Assembly: GCF_018139565.1 (NCBI RefSeq)
Contig: NZ_JAGSPK010000005.1
Span: 62,001-126,000, forward strand
Source of the DNA: Cognatundibacterium rivi
Lineage (GTDB): Bacteria; Pseudomonadota; Gammaproteobacteria; Burkholderiales; Burkholderiaceae_D
DNA length: 64,000 nucleotides
Reading direction: 5' to 3'
Below, piece by piece: positions 47,434-57,926 of this stretch. Numbering within the stretch: position 1 is the first letter of the stretch; each line of letters opens with the position of its first letter. Under the pieces are notes generated by a model that saw only the letters and a list, made by a program, of their open reading frames with translations, had not been told where the DNA came from and ran no database searches. The position numbers and the translations under genes were made by a program.

Positions 47434-49437
47434 TTACTGCGCTTCTTTCAACTGATCGAGAATCGCTGGATTTTCCAGTGTTGATACATCTTGCGTGATA
47501 GTTTCGCCTTTTGCCAGAACACGCAATAAGCGGCGCATGATTTTGCCGGAGCGGGTTTTCGGCAGATTGTCGCCAAAACGAATTTCTTTTGGTTTGGCGA
47601 TCGGGCCGATTTCTTTGGCAACCCAGTTACGCAATTCTGTCGCAATTTGTTTCGCTTCATCACCAATCGGACGGCTGCGTTTCAGCACCACGAATGCGCA
47701 AATCGCTTCACCTGTGGTGTCATCAGGCTTACCAACCACGGCAGCTTCTGCCACCAGCGGATGTGCAACCAGTGCCGATTCAATTTCCATCGTGCCCATG
47801 CGGTGACCAGACACATTCAACACATCATCGATACGACCGGTAATCGTGAAGTAGCCGGTATCTTTATTGCGTATCGCACCGTCACCTGCAAGATAAATTT
47901 TGCCGCCGAATTCCTCTGGGAAATAGCCTTTTTTGAAGCGCTCTGGGTCACCCCAGATGGTGCGTATCATCGCAGGCCAGGGGCGCTTCACAACCAGAAT
48001 ACCACCCTGCCCGTTTGGTAAATCATGGCCGGTTTCATCCACGATGGCCGACATAATTCCAGGCAAAGGCAAGGTGCAGGAACCCGGCACCAGTGGTGTC
48101 GCGCCTGGCAATGGGGTCATCATGTGACCACCGGTTTCTGTCTGCCAGAAAGTATCAACAATAGGGCAATTACCACGTCCGATATTGTTGTAGTACCACA
48201 TCCACGCTTCCGGATTAATCGGCTCGCCCACCGATCCCAGCAAGCGCAGGGATGACAGATCAAATTTCGCCGGATGCACATTCGCATCCGCATCCGCAGC
48301 TTTGATCAGTGAACGGATTGCAGTTGGAGCAGTATAGAAAATTGTTGCCTTATGTTTTTCTACCATGTTCCAGAAACGTCCTGCATTCGGGAAGGTTGGA
48401 ATGCCTTCGAACACGATTTCTGTCGCACCGACGGCCAGCGGGCCATAGGTAATGTAGGTATGGCCGGTGACCCAGCCGATATCAGCGGTACACCAGAATA
48501 CATCCGATGGTTTGATATCAAAGGTCCACTTCATTGTGAGAATCGCCCACAGCAGATAACCGCCGGAAGAATGCTGCACGCCTTTAGGTTTGCCGGTGGA
48601 GCCGGAAGTGTAAAGAATAAACAGCGGATGCTCGGCACTGACCCATTCTGGTTCGCAAACATCAGACTGATTGGCAACCAGATCATGCATCCACAGATCG
48701 CGTCCGGCAGTCAGGTTAATTGCACCGCCAGTACGTTTGTAGATCACCACATTTTTAACTTTTTCGCAGTCGCCTAATGTCAGCGCTTCATCCACAATCA
48801 CTTTCAGTGGCAAATGTTTGCCGCCGCGTACCTGTTCGTCTGCGGTGATAACAGCAACTGCGCCGACGTCAACGATACGTTCATGCAAGGATTTTGCTGA
48901 AAAGCCGCCGAACACGACGGAATGTGTTGCGCCGATACGGGCGCAGGCTTGCATAGCGACGACGCCTTCCACTGACATCGGCATGTAGATCACAACGCGG
49001 TCACCTTTAGTGATACCGAGAGATTTCAAGCCATTCGCAAACTGGCAGACTTTGTGATGCAGTTCTTTGTAGGTAACCTTGGTGACTTCACCGCCATCGG
49101 CCTCGAAAATCACGGCAACTTTATCGCCATTGCCTTTTTGCAGGTTCACGTCCAGACAGTTGTAGGACACATTCATCAGTCCATCTTCAAACCATTTGTA
49201 AAACGGTGCGTCCGTTTCATCCAGCACTGTTTCAAACGGTTTGTGCCAATGCAGATTTTCACGCGCAAGCTTGGCCCAGAAACCTTCGTAATCGGTTTCT
49301 GCTTCTTTACACATCGCGTGGTAAGCATCCATGCCGGAAATCGTTGCATTCGCAGCGAAAGCGGCTGGCGGAGGGAAAATCCGGGATTCGGCTTTGACAT
49401 CTGACGCTGAATTCTGGGCGGTATTAAGGTCTGACAT
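47434..49437 (-). CDS. acs: Acetyl-CoA synthetase
   Basis: Start at ATG 49435-49437 with TTGGAGACACGT upstream; 667 aa. AMP-forming ligase: P-loop [42 protein letters not shown] hinge and the acetylation-regulated lysine in [11 protein letters not shown]. It activates acetate to acetyl-CoA through acetyl-AMP and is probably switched off by lysine acetylation. Confidence 0.97.
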   Translation of the reverse strand: MSDLNTAQNSASDVKAESRIFPPPAAFAANATISGMDAYHAMCKEAETDYEGFWAKLARENLHWHKPFETVLDETDAPFYKWFEDGLMNVSYNCLDVNLQKGNGDKVAVIFEADGGEVTKVTYKELHHKVCQFANGLKSLGITKGDRVVIYMPMSVEGVVAMQACARIGATHSVVFGGFSAKSLHERIVDVGAVAVITADEQVRGGKHLPLKVIVDEALTLGDCEKVKNVVIYKRTGGAINLTAGRDLWMHDLVANQSDVCEPEWVSAEHPLFILYTSGSTGKPKGVQHSSGGYLLWAILTMKWTFDIKPSDVFWCTADIGWVTGHTYITYGPLAVGATEIVFEGIPTFPNAGRFWNMVEKHKATIFYTAPTAIRSLIKAADADANVHPAKFDLSSLRLLGSVGEPINPEAWMWYYNNIGRGNCPIVDTFWQTETGGHMMTPLPGATPLVPGSCTLPLPGIMSAIVDETGHDLPNGQGGILVVKRPWPAMIRTIWGDPERFKKGYFPEEFGGKIYLAGDGAIRNKDTGYFTITGRIDDVLNVSGHRMGTMEIESALVAHPLVAEAAVVGKPDDTTGEAICAFVVLKRSRPIGDEAKQIATELRNWVAKEIGPIAKPKEIRFGDNLPKTRSGKIMRRLLRVLAKGETITQDVSTLENPAILDQLKEAQ

Positions 49438-49756
49438 ACGTGTCTCCAATTTTTATAGTTTGATTGAAATCATCAGCGAAGTAATAGGCAAACCTTAAAC
49501 TTGGAGACTTACTCAAGCCTTACGGTTTGTCTGCACAAGCAATACCAAAACAATACCAATTTACCGCAACAGGTCGATAACAAATTCCTGTCACTCATAC
49601 AATACAACAATGCCGCCGCGCTCTGTTGCCGCGCAAAAGAATAAACCGCTTTAACAAATCTGCCGTTCTCACACGATCAGGCGGTGCCCATGTAAAATAC
49701 CGCCTGCATTCATGTCAACCTGGCAGATAAAGACAAAGAGACGAAGAGAACACCAC
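49438..49756. other. Spacer between acs and the UPF0114 gene
   Basis: About 320 bp between divergent genes. It contains TTGATTGAAATCAT (49460-49473), one mismatch from an FNR box but only about 30 bp upstream of the acs ATG, too close for standard activation. CCGCCTGATCGTG-like palindromic words near 49672-49708 are weak. No gene seen. Confidence 0.4.
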
Positions 49757-50356
49757 ATGTCAACACCAGAAACCCATAACAAACTATCGCCACTCGCAAG
49801 CCTGATATTTTTCAGCCGCTGGCTGCAACTGCCGCTTTACCTGGGGCTGATCCTGGCGCAATGCGTTTATGTCTTTCATTTCTGGGTAGAACTGGTTGAT
49901 CTGATCGGTGCTGCGCTTGGCAATCAGGCTGCGCTGCAACATATTCTTGATGCGGTTTCGACTGGCGGTGATCGTCCGACCAAACTGACAGAAACCACGA
50001 TCATGCTGGTGGTATTGGGGCTGATCGACGTGGTGATGATTTCCAATCTCTTAATCATGGTGATTATCGGTGGCTACGAAACATTTGTTTCCCGTCTCGG
50101 ACTTGATGGTCACCCGGATCAGCCTGAATGGCTGTCACACGTTAATGCTTCGGTACTCAAAGTGAAGCTGGCGATGGCGATTATCGGTATTTCATCTATC
50201 CACTTGCTGAAAACATTTATCAATGCCGGCAATTACAAATCAGAAGTAATCATCGCGCAGACGGCCATACACATTGCGTTTCTGCTGTCGGCGATGGCAA
50301 TCGCCTACTGCGATCAGATTATGACCAAGACGCAGCAAGCTGCTGCTAAACATTAA
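49757..50356 (+). CDS. UPF0114 (YqhA) family membrane protein
   Basis: Start at ATG 49757 (199 aa); the preceding frame reads into the spacer. Four hydrophobic segments; the family motif MISNLLIMVIIGGYETFVSRL is intact, as are SRWLQLPLYLGLI and HLLKTFIN. Function unknown. No operon partner is apparent; fumarase follows after about 210 bp. Confidence 0.9.
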   Translation: MSTPETHNKLSPLASLIFFSRWLQLPLYLGLILAQCVYVFHFWVELVDLIGAALGNQAALQHILDAVSTGGDRPTKLTETTIMLVVLGLIDVVMISNLLIMVIIGGYETFVSRLGLDGHPDQPEWLSHVNASVLKVKLAMAIIGISSIHLLKTFINAGNYKSEVIIAQTAIHIAFLLSAMAIAYCDQIMTKTQQAAAKH

Positions 50357-50570
50357 GAACAACGCACAAACTCAAACCAACCATGTGCCCTGCCTCCCAA
50401 TATTCATGCGGTCTTCCAGAGCAGTCGTCCGGACACCCGCATGTTTATTGGGGCTCCGCCACATCGCTGGTTGACAACCGCGCTAATATTCGTTGTGCCG
50501 ATTTCGGCACTGCAACGATACAGCGCAAAGAACCTCCGCTTTTTTCATTCACCTAGCCAAGAGCCACATC

Positions 50571-52088
50571 ATGACAGTCATTAAACAAGACGACCTGATC
50601 GAATCCGTTGCTGCAGCCCTGCAATTCATCAGTTACTACCATCCTGCTGATTACATTGCCCATCTGGCGCGTGCTTATGAAGCAGAACAAAGCCCTGCCG
50701 CGAAAGATGCGATTGCCCAGATTCTGACGAACTCGCGCATGTGCGCTGAAGGCCACCGCCCTATCTGCCAGGATACCGGCATCGTTAACGTCTTCCTGAA
50801 AATCGGTATGGGCGTGCGTTTTGAAGGTTTTTCCGGCTCAATTATCGACGCCGTCAACGAAGGTGTGCGTCAGGGTTACAACCTGGCTGAAAACAAGCTG
50901 CGCGCTTCTATCGTGGCTGATCCACAGTTTGAACGCAAAAATACCAAAGACAACACACCAGCCGTCGTTCACATGGAACTGGTTCCGGGCAATACCGTTG
51001 ACGTGAAAGTTGCAGCGAAAGGCGGCGGCTCTGAAAACAAAACGAAATTCGTGATGCTGAATCCTTCTGATTCGCTGGTGGACTGGGTCATGAAAACTGT
51101 GCCTACGATGGGCGCAGGCTGGTGCCCGCCGGGCATGCTGGGCATCGGTATCGGCGGTACCGCAGAAAAAGCGATGCTGATGGCGAAAGAATCCCTGATG
51201 GATGACATCGACATGTACGAACTCAAACAACGCGGCCCGCAAAACAAACTGGAAGAACTGCGTATCGAACTGTGCGACAAAATCAATGCGCTCGGTATCG
51301 GCGCGCAGGGTCTGGGCGGCCTGACGACCGTGCTCGACGTGAAGATCAATATGTACCCGACGCATGCTGCATCGAAGCCAGTTGCGATGATCCCTAACTG
51401 CGCAGCAACCCGTCACGCTCACTTCGTACTCGACGGTTCCGGCCCGAGCTATATCGAACCACCGAAACTGTCTGACTGGCCAGAAGTCCACTGGACACCG
51501 GATACAGAAAAATCCAAACGTATCGACTTGAACACCTTGACCAAAGAAGAAGTCGCTTCCTGGAAACCAGGCCAGACCTTGCTGCTGAACGGCAAAATGC
51601 TGACTGGCCGCGATGCAGCGCATAAGCGTATTCAGGACATGCTGGCGAAAGGCGAATCCCTGCCAGTTGATTTCACTAACCGCGTCATCTACTACGTTGG
51701 CCCGGTTGATCCTGTGCGTGATGAAGCAGTCGGACCAGCAGGCCCGACCACGGCAACCCGCATGGATAAATTCACCGACATGATGCTGGAAAAAACCGGT
51801 CTGATCTCGATGATCGGTAAAGCAGAACGTGGCCCGGTAGCGATCGAATCGATCAAGAAACATCAATCTGCATATCTGATGGCAGTGGGTGGTGCGGCTT
51901 ATCTGGTCTCGAAAGCGATCAAATCTGCGACAGTCGTTGGCTTCGCCGATCTGGGCATGGAAGCGATCTATGAATTCGATGTCGTCGATATGCCAGTGAC
52001 CGTTGCGGTTGATTCGAGCGGTACCTCGGTACACAATACCGGCCCGAAAGAATGGCAGGCAAAAATCGGTATCATTCCGGTTCAGTAA
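50571..52088 (+). CDS. fumA: Class I fumarate hydratase, iron-sulfur type
   Basis: Start at ATG 50571 (505 aa). N-terminal catalytic part with Cys ligands in PICQDTGIVNVFL, GWCPPGMLGIGIGGTAEKA and IPNCAATRHAHFVLDGSGP; C-terminal beta domain with VGPAGPTTATRMDKF. It is a single-chain class I enzyme containing an oxygen-sensitive 4Fe-4S cluster. It hydrates fumarate to malate. The large frame on the opposite strand is a codon-bias shadow. Confidence 0.96.
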   Translation: MTVIKQDDLIESVAAALQFISYYHPADYIAHLARAYEAEQSPAAKDAIAQILTNSRMCAEGHRPICQDTGIVNVFLKIGMGVRFEGFSGSIIDAVNEGVRQGYNLAENKLRASIVADPQFERKNTKDNTPAVVHMELVPGNTVDVKVAAKGGGSENKTKFVMLNPSDSLVDWVMKTVPTMGAGWCPPGMLGIGIGGTAEKAMLMAKESLMDDIDMYELKQRGPQNKLEELRIELCDKINALGIGAQGLGGLTTVLDVKINMYPTHAASKPVAMIPNCAATRHAHFVLDGSGPSYIEPPKLSDWPEVHWTPDTEKSKRIDLNTLTKEEVASWKPGQTLLLNGKMLTGRDAAHKRIQDMLAKGESLPVDFTNRVIYYVGPVDPVRDEAVGPAGPTTATRMDKFTDMMLEKTGLISMIGKAERGPVAIESIKKHQSAYLMAVGGAAYLVSKAIKSATVVGFADLGMEAIYEFDVVDMPVTVAVDSSGTSVHNTGPKEWQAKIGIIPVQ

Positions 52089-52118
52089 TACCCGCCTTTT
52101 TCCCGGCTCATCACCACG

Positions 52119-52172
52119 GAAAGAGGCAGCGCAAAGCCGATATTTTTTGTCCGGCATTGTGCTGCCTCTTTC
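52119..52172 (+). terminator. Long hairpin between fumA and murI
   Basis: GAAAGAGGCAGC (start) pairs with GCTGCCTCTTTC (end), with an inner GCCG/CGGC-like pair and a T-rich loop. The sequence after the stem is CTCTCCTC, so the T-tract is lacking. It may act as an attenuating leader for murI, whose ATG is 14 bp downstream. Confidence 0.5.
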
Positions 52173-52185
52173 CTCTCCTCATAAA

Positions 52186-53043
52186 ATGACGATGCGATTT
52201 TCCCCTGATGCACCGATAGGCGTGTTTGATTCCGGTGTTGGCGGTTTATCGGTGTTACAGCACATTCGTCAGACGCTGCCGCACGAATCCCTGATTTATT
52301 TTGCCGATTCGGGCTTTGCTCCTTACGGCGAAAAACTCGAATCAGTGATTATTGAGCGTAGTTTTGTGATCACTGATTTTCTCTTGCAGCATCACATCAA
52401 AGCACTGGTAGTCGCCTGCAACACAGCGACTGCGGCGGCGATACAATTACTGCGTCAGCGCCACCCCGATCTGATCATCGTCGGCATTGAACCCGGCTTG
52501 AAGCCCGCGGCAACACTGAGTCAATCCGGCATCATCGGTGTCCTCGCGACGCAAAGCACCTTACACAGTAAAAAATTTCAGGATCTGCGCGATCATCTGA
52601 CGCAAACGACCAGCGTCAAAGTAGAGCAACAAGCCTGCATAGGACTGGCCAGTCAGATAGAAAAAGGCGAACTGCATTCTGGTGCCACCTACTCACTGGT
52701 ACAGAAATACGTCACACCAATATTGAATGCCGGTGCAGATGCCATTGTGCTCGGCTGCACGCATTACCCGTTCGTTATTCCACTCATCAACGATGTAATT
52801 GCACAAACCGCAGCACCGGGCAGGCAAATACACATCATCGATACGGGATTGGCCGTTGCGCAGCAATTAAAACGGCGGCTCATCAAAACGGATTTGCTGA
52901 TGCATAACAATGACACCGCCGATGTCACCGCATGGACTACGGGCAGCCAGTCCAGCCTGAATATGGCGTTCACGCAGTTATTGAAAATGCCAGCGACGGC
53001 GATACACACTTTAGCCACGCAACACAGACCGGCAGACAAATAA
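52186..53043 (+). CDS. murI: Glutamate racemase
   Basis: Start at ATG 52186 (285 aa); a second ATG two codons later is possible. Substrate loop IGVFDSGVGGLSVL, catalytic Cys in VVACNTATAAA, and second catalytic Cys in VLGCTHYPFV. It makes D-glutamate for peptidoglycan. It is close behind fumA but separated by a hairpin. Confidence 0.96.
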   Translation: MTMRFSPDAPIGVFDSGVGGLSVLQHIRQTLPHESLIYFADSGFAPYGEKLESVIIERSFVITDFLLQHHIKALVVACNTATAAAIQLLRQRHPDLIIVGIEPGLKPAATLSQSGIIGVLATQSTLHSKKFQDLRDHLTQTTSVKVEQQACIGLASQIEKGELHSGATYSLVQKYVTPILNAGADAIVLGCTHYPFVIPLINDVIAQTAAPGRQIHIIDTGLAVAQQLKRRLIKTDLLMHNNDTADVTAWTTGSQSSLNMAFTQLLKMPATAIHTLATQHRPADK

Positions 53044-53070
53044 AAACGGCGCTCAACGGCGCCGTTTTTA
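53042..53070. terminator. Terminator after murI
   Basis: AAAAACGGCG-CTCAACGG-CGCCGTTTTT, overlapping the last base of the stop codon, between convergent murI and tyrB. Confidence 0.88.
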
Positions 53071-53137
53071 TTTACACATATCGCTGAATAATCGGTGTTC
53101 AGCGAAACCGGGCTGCACCCGGCGTGACATCGCGTGA

Positions 53138-54331
53138 TTAACTCAGCACTGCCGCAATCGCATTCGCTGTTGCTTCCACATTGCCCGTATTCAGACCAGC
53201 GACGCACATACGGCCCGAACGCACCAGATACACACCGAACTCGTCTTTCAGACGATCACATTGTTCCGCAGTCAGGCCGGTGTAGCTGAACATACCGCGT
53301 TGCGTCAGGAAGTAACTGAAATCACGGCCCGGCAATTTCGCACTCAGCACATCGTGCAACTGACGGCGCATTAACTGAATACGGTCACGCATCGCAACCA
53401 CCTCTGCTTCCCACATCGGGCGCAACTCAGGGTCACTCAATACACGTGCCACCAACTGGCCACCATGCAAAGGTGGATTCGAATAATTGCGACGTATCGT
53501 CGCCTTCATCTGACCAAGCACATTCACCGCCTGCGCAGCATCCGGGCAAACCACGCTCAACGCGCCGCAACGCTCGCCATACAGGCTCATACTCTTGGAG
53601 AAGGAATTAGCGACAAAGAAGCTCAAGCCCTCATCGGCCAGCAAGCGCACTGCATATGCATCTTCCTCTATGCCATCGCCATAGCCCTGATAAGCCAGAT
53701 CGAGGAAAGCGATCAGCTCGCGCTCTTTCAGCACTGGCACCAAAGCCTGCCATTGCGCCTGCGTCAGATCAACGCCGGTCGGGTTGTGGCAGCAAGCATG
53801 TAACAACACAATGCTTTTCTTTTCTGCTGTCTTTAACGCTTCCAGCATCGCATCAAAACGCAAACCACCGGTGGCAGCGTCATAGTAAGGATATGTTTTG
53901 ACCGTGATTCCCGAGCCCTCAAACACAGCGCGGTGATTGTCCCAGGTCGGGTCACTTACCAGCATTGCAGAACCCGGAAAATAACGATGTATAAAGTCAC
54001 CACCGACTTTCAGACCGCCACTGGAACCCACCGTCTGCAAGGTCACAATGCGACTAGCCTTGACCGCTGCATGCTCTGCACCAAACAACAAATGCTGAAC
54101 CGCTGTACGAAAATTCGCCGCGCCTTCCATCGGCAAATAAGGACGTGCCCCCGCCTCCGCCACCACTTTCAACTCCGCCGCACGCACGGATGGCAGCATA
54201 GGAATCTTGCCAGCATCATCAAAGTAAATACCGATGGACAGATTAATTTTGTTTGGACGAGGATCTTTACCAAATGCTTCGTTCAAAGAAAGAATAGGAT
54301 CGCCAGGATAGGCTTCAACGTGCTGAAACAT
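53138..54331 (-). CDS. tyrB: Aromatic-amino-acid / aspartate aminotransferase
   Basis: Start at ATG 54329-54331 (397 aa), with CCGGAGTCACACC upstream. Class I aminotransferase: MFQHVEAYPGDPILSLNEAF, NPTGVDLTQAQW, and the PLP lysine in ANSFSKSMSLYGERCGALS. The sequence fits the TyrB/AspC group, catalysing reversible amino transfer between aromatic amino acids or aspartate and 2-oxoglutarate. Confidence 0.93.
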   Translation of the reverse strand: MFQHVEAYPGDPILSLNEAFGKDPRPNKINLSIGIYFDDAGKIPMLPSVRAAELKVVAEAGARPYLPMEGAANFRTAVQHLLFGAEHAAVKASRIVTLQTVGSSGGLKVGGDFIHRYFPGSAMLVSDPTWDNHRAVFEGSGITVKTYPYYDAATGGLRFDAMLEALKTAEKKSIVLLHACCHNPTGVDLTQAQWQALVPVLKERELIAFLDLAYQGYGDGIEEDAYAVRLLADEGLSFFVANSFSKSMSLYGERCGALSVVCPDAAQAVNVLGQMKATIRRNYSNPPLHGGQLVARVLSDPELRPMWEAEVVAMRDRIQLMRRQLHDVLSAKLPGRDFSYFLTQRGMFSYTGLTAEQCDRLKDEFGVYLVRSGRMCVAGLNTGNVEATANAIAAVLS

Positions 54332-54488
54332 GGTGTGACTCCGGATAGTTATAGATAAGAACAGCGTTGACGTGATGCAGTCTTGCAACACAAAAAAAAT
54401 GCAGTCGGGCGTCATTTTGACATAAATGCGTCGCAAAACAGGATACACATCGTGTTTTTACGAGGGAAAACTGTATCTGTGAGTATGC

Positions 54489-54522
54489 ATGGTATGCAGT
54501 CTGCCATCTGGCCGCATACCAT
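54489..54522. promoter_or_regulatory. Inverted repeat upstream of nirK
   Basis: ATGGTATGC (54489-54497) and GCATACCAT (54514-54522), perfect 9-bp arms with a 16-bp spacer, about 245 bp before the nirK ATG. It could be an operator or a hairpin. No FNR, DNR or NsrR consensus site was found in 54332-54767, which otherwise holds no gene. Confidence 0.4.
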
Positions 54523-54767
54523 CTGTGAGGCACATCAAAAATATGCGTTATCCCCCGTTCTATCGCACAACATACTCCTAACGGCGTATAGTTACCGCAA
54601 TCACTTTGCTTTAATCTGAGATTCGGCTGGATCAGACCGGTAACCATTCCAGGCAGTACTTTTTATACCAACACCGATGTCGACACCCGTTTTCCAAAGC
54701 AGTACAGAAATGGCGGCTCCCCGGAAAACTTTGCAGCACGTCCCATCATCATTTGAAAGGTATTTCT

Positions 54768-56264
54768 ATGAAGCTCATGATTAAAACGGCTTGTGCATTG
54801 CTGGCAATGGCCACCACCCTGATCACCGCTCCTGTTGCCGGTGCTGCAGACAACGTTAAAGCCGGTGCAAAATCCGCCGGTGATTTTGGCGCACCGCAGG
54901 GTATGCCGATTCAGGCTATATTAACCAGCCCGCCGAATGTTCCGCCGCCGATTAAAAGAAAATATCCGGCAAAAGTGATTGTCAATCTGGAAGTCATCGA
55001 GAAAGAAATGCCCATTTCTGAAGGCGTGAGCTACACCTTCTGGACATTTGGTGGCACGGTTCCGGGGAGCTTTATCCGCGTTCGTCAGGGCGACACCGTA
55101 GAATTTCACCTGAAGAATCATCCTGCCAACAAAATGCCGCACAATATTGACCTGCACGGCGTAACAGGCCCCGGCGGCGGCGCAGCGTCCAGCTTCACTG
55201 CACCTGGGCATGAATCCCAATTCTCGTTCAAAGCCCTCAACGAAGGCATTTACGTCTATCACTGCGCAACGGCTCCGGTCGGGATGCACATCGGTAACGG
55301 CATGTATGGTTTGATCTTAGTAGAACCACCAGAAGGCTTGCCTGCTGTCGATCACGAGTACTACGTCATGCAAGGTGACTTCTACACCACTGGCAAATAC
55401 CGTGAAAAAGGCCTGCAACCATTCGACATGGAAAAAGCCATCGACGAAAGACCAACTTACGTTCTGTTCAACGGTGCGGAAGGCGCGCTGACTGGCGACA
55501 AGGCACTCAAAGCAAAAACCAATGAAAAAATCCGCCTGTTCGTCGGTAATGGTGGCCCGAATCTGGTGTCAAGCTTCCACGTGATCGGTGCGATTTTCGA
55601 CAAGGTACGTTTTGAAGGCGGTACTAATTTCCAGAAAAATGTACAAACTACGCTGATCCCGGCTGGTGGTGCTGCGGTCGTGGAATACACAACCAAAGTT
55701 CCGGGTAGCTTCGTGATGGTGGATCACTCCATCTTCCGTGCATTCAACAAAGGTGCGCTGGCGATTATCAAAGTGGATGGTCCTGAAAATAAAGCGATTT
55801 ATTCAGGCAAAGAAGTTGACTCAGTTTATTTAGGTGACCGTGCCGGCCCTAATCTGGCTGCCGTCACCAAAGCGACAGCCAACGCAGCCAGTGGCACGCT
55901 GACATTGCAAGATCAGGTGCTGGCAGGAAAAGCCCTGTTTGAAGGCACTTGCTCAGTCTGTCATCAATCCAATGGTGCTGGTTTGCCAGGCGTCTTTCCT
56001 CCTCTGACAAAATCCGATTACCTGAACGCCGATCATCAGCGTGCGATCAAAGTCGTGCTACAGGGACTCAGTGGCAAAGTCACCGTCAATGGCAGCGAAT
56101 TTAACTCTGTGATGCCGCCGATGAATCAGTTAAATGATGACGAAGTCGCCAATATCCTGACGTATATCCTCAACAGCTGGGACAACAAAGGCGGCCAGAT
56201 CAAGAGCGATGATGTCAAAGCCATCCGTGCGAAAAGCCCGGTAAAAGCCTCGGCTGAACACTGA
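54768..56264 (+). CDS. nirK: Copper nitrite reductase with fused C-terminal cytochrome c domain
   Basis: Start at ATG 54768 (GAAAGG upstream); 498 aa. A Sec signal peptide ends near PVAGAA. Two cupredoxin domains follow: type 1 copper ligands H125, C166, H174 and M179 ([16 protein letters not shown]), type 2 ligands H130, H165 and H320, catalytic D128 and H271. A C-terminal domain from about residue 380 carries the haem motif CSVCH (395-399) and VMPPMNQL. This three-domain form is like the Ralstonia pickettii enzyme. It reduces nitrite to NO in the periplasm and probably accepts electrons through its own haem. Confidence 0.97.
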   Translation: MKLMIKTACALLAMATTLITAPVAGAADNVKAGAKSAGDFGAPQGMPIQAILTSPPNVPPPIKRKYPAKVIVNLEVIEKEMPISEGVSYTFWTFGGTVPGSFIRVRQGDTVEFHLKNHPANKMPHNIDLHGVTGPGGGAASSFTAPGHESQFSFKALNEGIYVYHCATAPVGMHIGNGMYGLILVEPPEGLPAVDHEYYVMQGDFYTTGKYREKGLQPFDMEKAIDERPTYVLFNGAEGALTGDKALKAKTNEKIRLFVGNGGPNLVSSFHVIGAIFDKVRFEGGTNFQKNVQTTLIPAGGAAVVEYTTKVPGSFVMVDHSIFRAFNKGALAIIKVDGPENKAIYSGKEVDSVYLGDRAGPNLAAVTKATANAASGTLTLQDQVLAGKALFEGTCSVCHQSNGAGLPGVFPPLTKSDYLNADHQRAIKVVLQGLSGKVTVNGSEFNSVMPPMNQLNDDEVANILTYILNSWDNKGGQIKSDDVKAIRAKSPVKASAEH

Positions 56265-56323
56265 TCGCTAATGCGAAGCAGAGACAAATACTGACCTTGA
56301 TTGACTTTCCACCGGAGAACCCG

Positions 56324-57172
56324 TTGAGCGCTTTGTCCAGACCAGGTACCACATCAGCTGTGCTGGCAAGCTTACGGGTTTCCTTCGGAATTCCCTTGCT
56401 GATCGTGGCATCACTGCTATCAGTCAGCGGGATAGCGCAGGCAGCATCGACAGAAAATTATCAGCTCATTCCGGCAGGCAGCATCGATAGCGTGTTATCT
56501 GCCGGACGCGGCCTCAGCAATCTTCCCGTCAAAATCAATGCGTTTTATCTGCGCACGCAGCCAGTCACAACGGCAGAGTTTTTTGCATTTACAAAAACGC
56601 ACCCTGAATGGGAAAAAGCCAGCATCCCCAGCATTTTTGCGGATGAGAGTTACCTCAGCCAGATACCTGACAGCGGCCCGGACGCCAGTCAGGCGGAGAC
56701 TCCGGTTACACAGGTCAGCTGGTTTGCCGCCCAGGCGTACTGCGAATCCGAAGGCGGACGACTTCCTTCCTGGTATGAATGGGAATATGTCGCCGCGGCG
56801 GACGAAACTCACGCCGATGCGCGCAAAGACCCGAAATGGCGAGCAAAGATTCTGTCCTGGTATTCCCAACCCGGCAGTTCCAGCCCGGCCAAAGTCGGCG
56901 GCGTCGCCAACTATTACGGCATTCGCGATATGCATGGCCTGATCTGGGAATGGGTGGACGACTTCAATGCCTTGCTAGTCAGTGCCGACAGCCGTAATCA
57001 GGGCGACCCTGATCAATTACAGTACTGCGGCGCCGGAGCAATCAGCCTGCAGGATAGAGATAACTTTGCCGTACTCATGCGCGTTGCCTTACTGTCCGCC
57101 ATGAATGGCGCCAACACTACGCGACAACTGGGTTTTCGCTGTGCGAAAACCCTGACTCAGGAAAAACCATGA
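56324..57172 (+). CDS. nirV: NirV, formylglycine-generating-enzyme-like (SUMF1) protein
   Basis: Start set at TTG 56324 because CGGAGAAC is ideally spaced before it; a TTG at 56297 is the alternative. 282 aa with a hydrophobic signal segment (GIPLLIVASLLSVSGIAQA). SUMF1 fold: PVTTAEFFAF, TPVTQVSWFAAQAYCESEGGRLPSWYEWEY, GIRDMHGLIWEWVDDF, GFRCAK. nirV is found next to nirK in other denitrifiers, but its function is unsettled. It overlaps sco by 4 bp. Confidence 0.88.
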   Translation: MSALSRPGTTSAVLASLRVSFGIPLLIVASLLSVSGIAQAASTENYQLIPAGSIDSVLSAGRGLSNLPVKINAFYLRTQPVTTAEFFAFTKTHPEWEKASIPSIFADESYLSQIPDSGPDASQAETPVTQVSWFAAQAYCESEGGRLPSWYEWEYVAAADETHADARKDPKWRAKILSWYSQPGSSSPAKVGGVANYYGIRDMHGLIWEWVDDFNALLVSADSRNQGDPDQLQYCGAGAISLQDRDNFAVLMRVALLSAMNGANTTRQLGFRCAKTLTQEKP

Positions 57173-57825
57173 AACAACTCAACTCATTCACTACCGGCCT
57201 GCTGTTCTCAGCAAGCTGTCTTTTGCTGGCATCAACCACCTCCGTGCTGGCACAAACAACTGACGGTTCCACATCCAGTACCAGCGCCAGCGTCACCAGC
57301 ACCTCCACCGCAAATGCCAAACCCCTGCCCGGCAATTCGGTTTATAAAATTGCTGCCACATTGAGCAATCAGAATAACGAATCCTTCACACTGGCAGACA
57401 AGCGCGGCAAACCTGTTCTGGTCAGCATGTTTTATAACTCATGTGAATTCGTCTGCCCGATGCTGATCGAATCGATGCGTCTGGTGGAAAAAGACCTGAC
57501 CGCAGCGGAGCGCGACAATCTGTCCATGATGCTGATCACCTTCGATCCGGCACGTGACGATATCCAGGCACTGCAATCGGTTGCCAGCAAACATGAACTG
57601 AATCCAAAATCCTGGACCGTTGCCCGTACCGACCCTGCCAGCGTCCGCAAGATTGCTGCGGCGCTGGGTATTCAATACCGTCTGCTGGAAGATGGGGAAT
57701 TCAATCACACCACTGCCATGATACTGCTGGATGGCAATGGCAAAATTGTGGGGCGCACACAGAAGATCGGCAAGTCTGATCCGGCTTTCCTGAAGCAAGT
57801 CAGAAAAGCCCTGCAAAATCCGTAA
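57169..57825 (+). CDS. SCO1/SenC/PrrC family copper chaperone
   Basis: 218 aa. A Sec signal peptide is followed by a Ser/Thr-rich linker and a thioredoxin-like SCO domain with the Cu-binding CEFVCP motif and distal His in FNHTTAMILL. As the third gene of the nirK unit it most likely delivers copper to NirK rather than to an oxidase. ATGA overlap with nirV. Confidence 0.92.
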   Translation: MKQLNSFTTGLLFSASCLLLASTTSVLAQTTDGSTSSTSASVTSTSTANAKPLPGNSVYKIAATLSNQNNESFTLADKRGKPVLVSMFYNSCEFVCPMLIESMRLVEKDLTAAERDNLSMMLITFDPARDDIQALQSVASKHELNPKSWTVARTDPASVRKIAAALGIQYRLLEDGEFNHTTAMILLDGNGKIVGRTQKIGKSDPAFLKQVRKALQNP

Positions 57826-57860
57826 TGGCACACGCGCTCAACACGCTCAATACACCTCGT

Positions 57861-57900
57861 AAAAAAACCCTGCATCAGCTGTCTGACGCAGGGCTTTTTT
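57861..57900. terminator. Terminator after the nirK operon
   Basis: AAAAAAACCCTGC / GCAGGGCTTTTTT with a 14-nt loop. It also lies at the distal end of the convergent cassette array. Confidence 0.88.
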
Positions 57901-57926
57901 CTTTTGTCGGCAGGCTGACAGATACG

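Noticed and set aside
49460-49473. TTGATTGAAATCAT as an FNR activator site for acs
   Set aside because: One mismatch and only about 30 bp from the start codon, so activation geometry is not possible; chance or repression cannot be told apart.
50838-52157. 439-aa minus-strand open frame over fumA
   Set aside because: Antisense shadow caused by the codon bias of fumA; composition (rich in Arg, His and Phe) is not protein-like.
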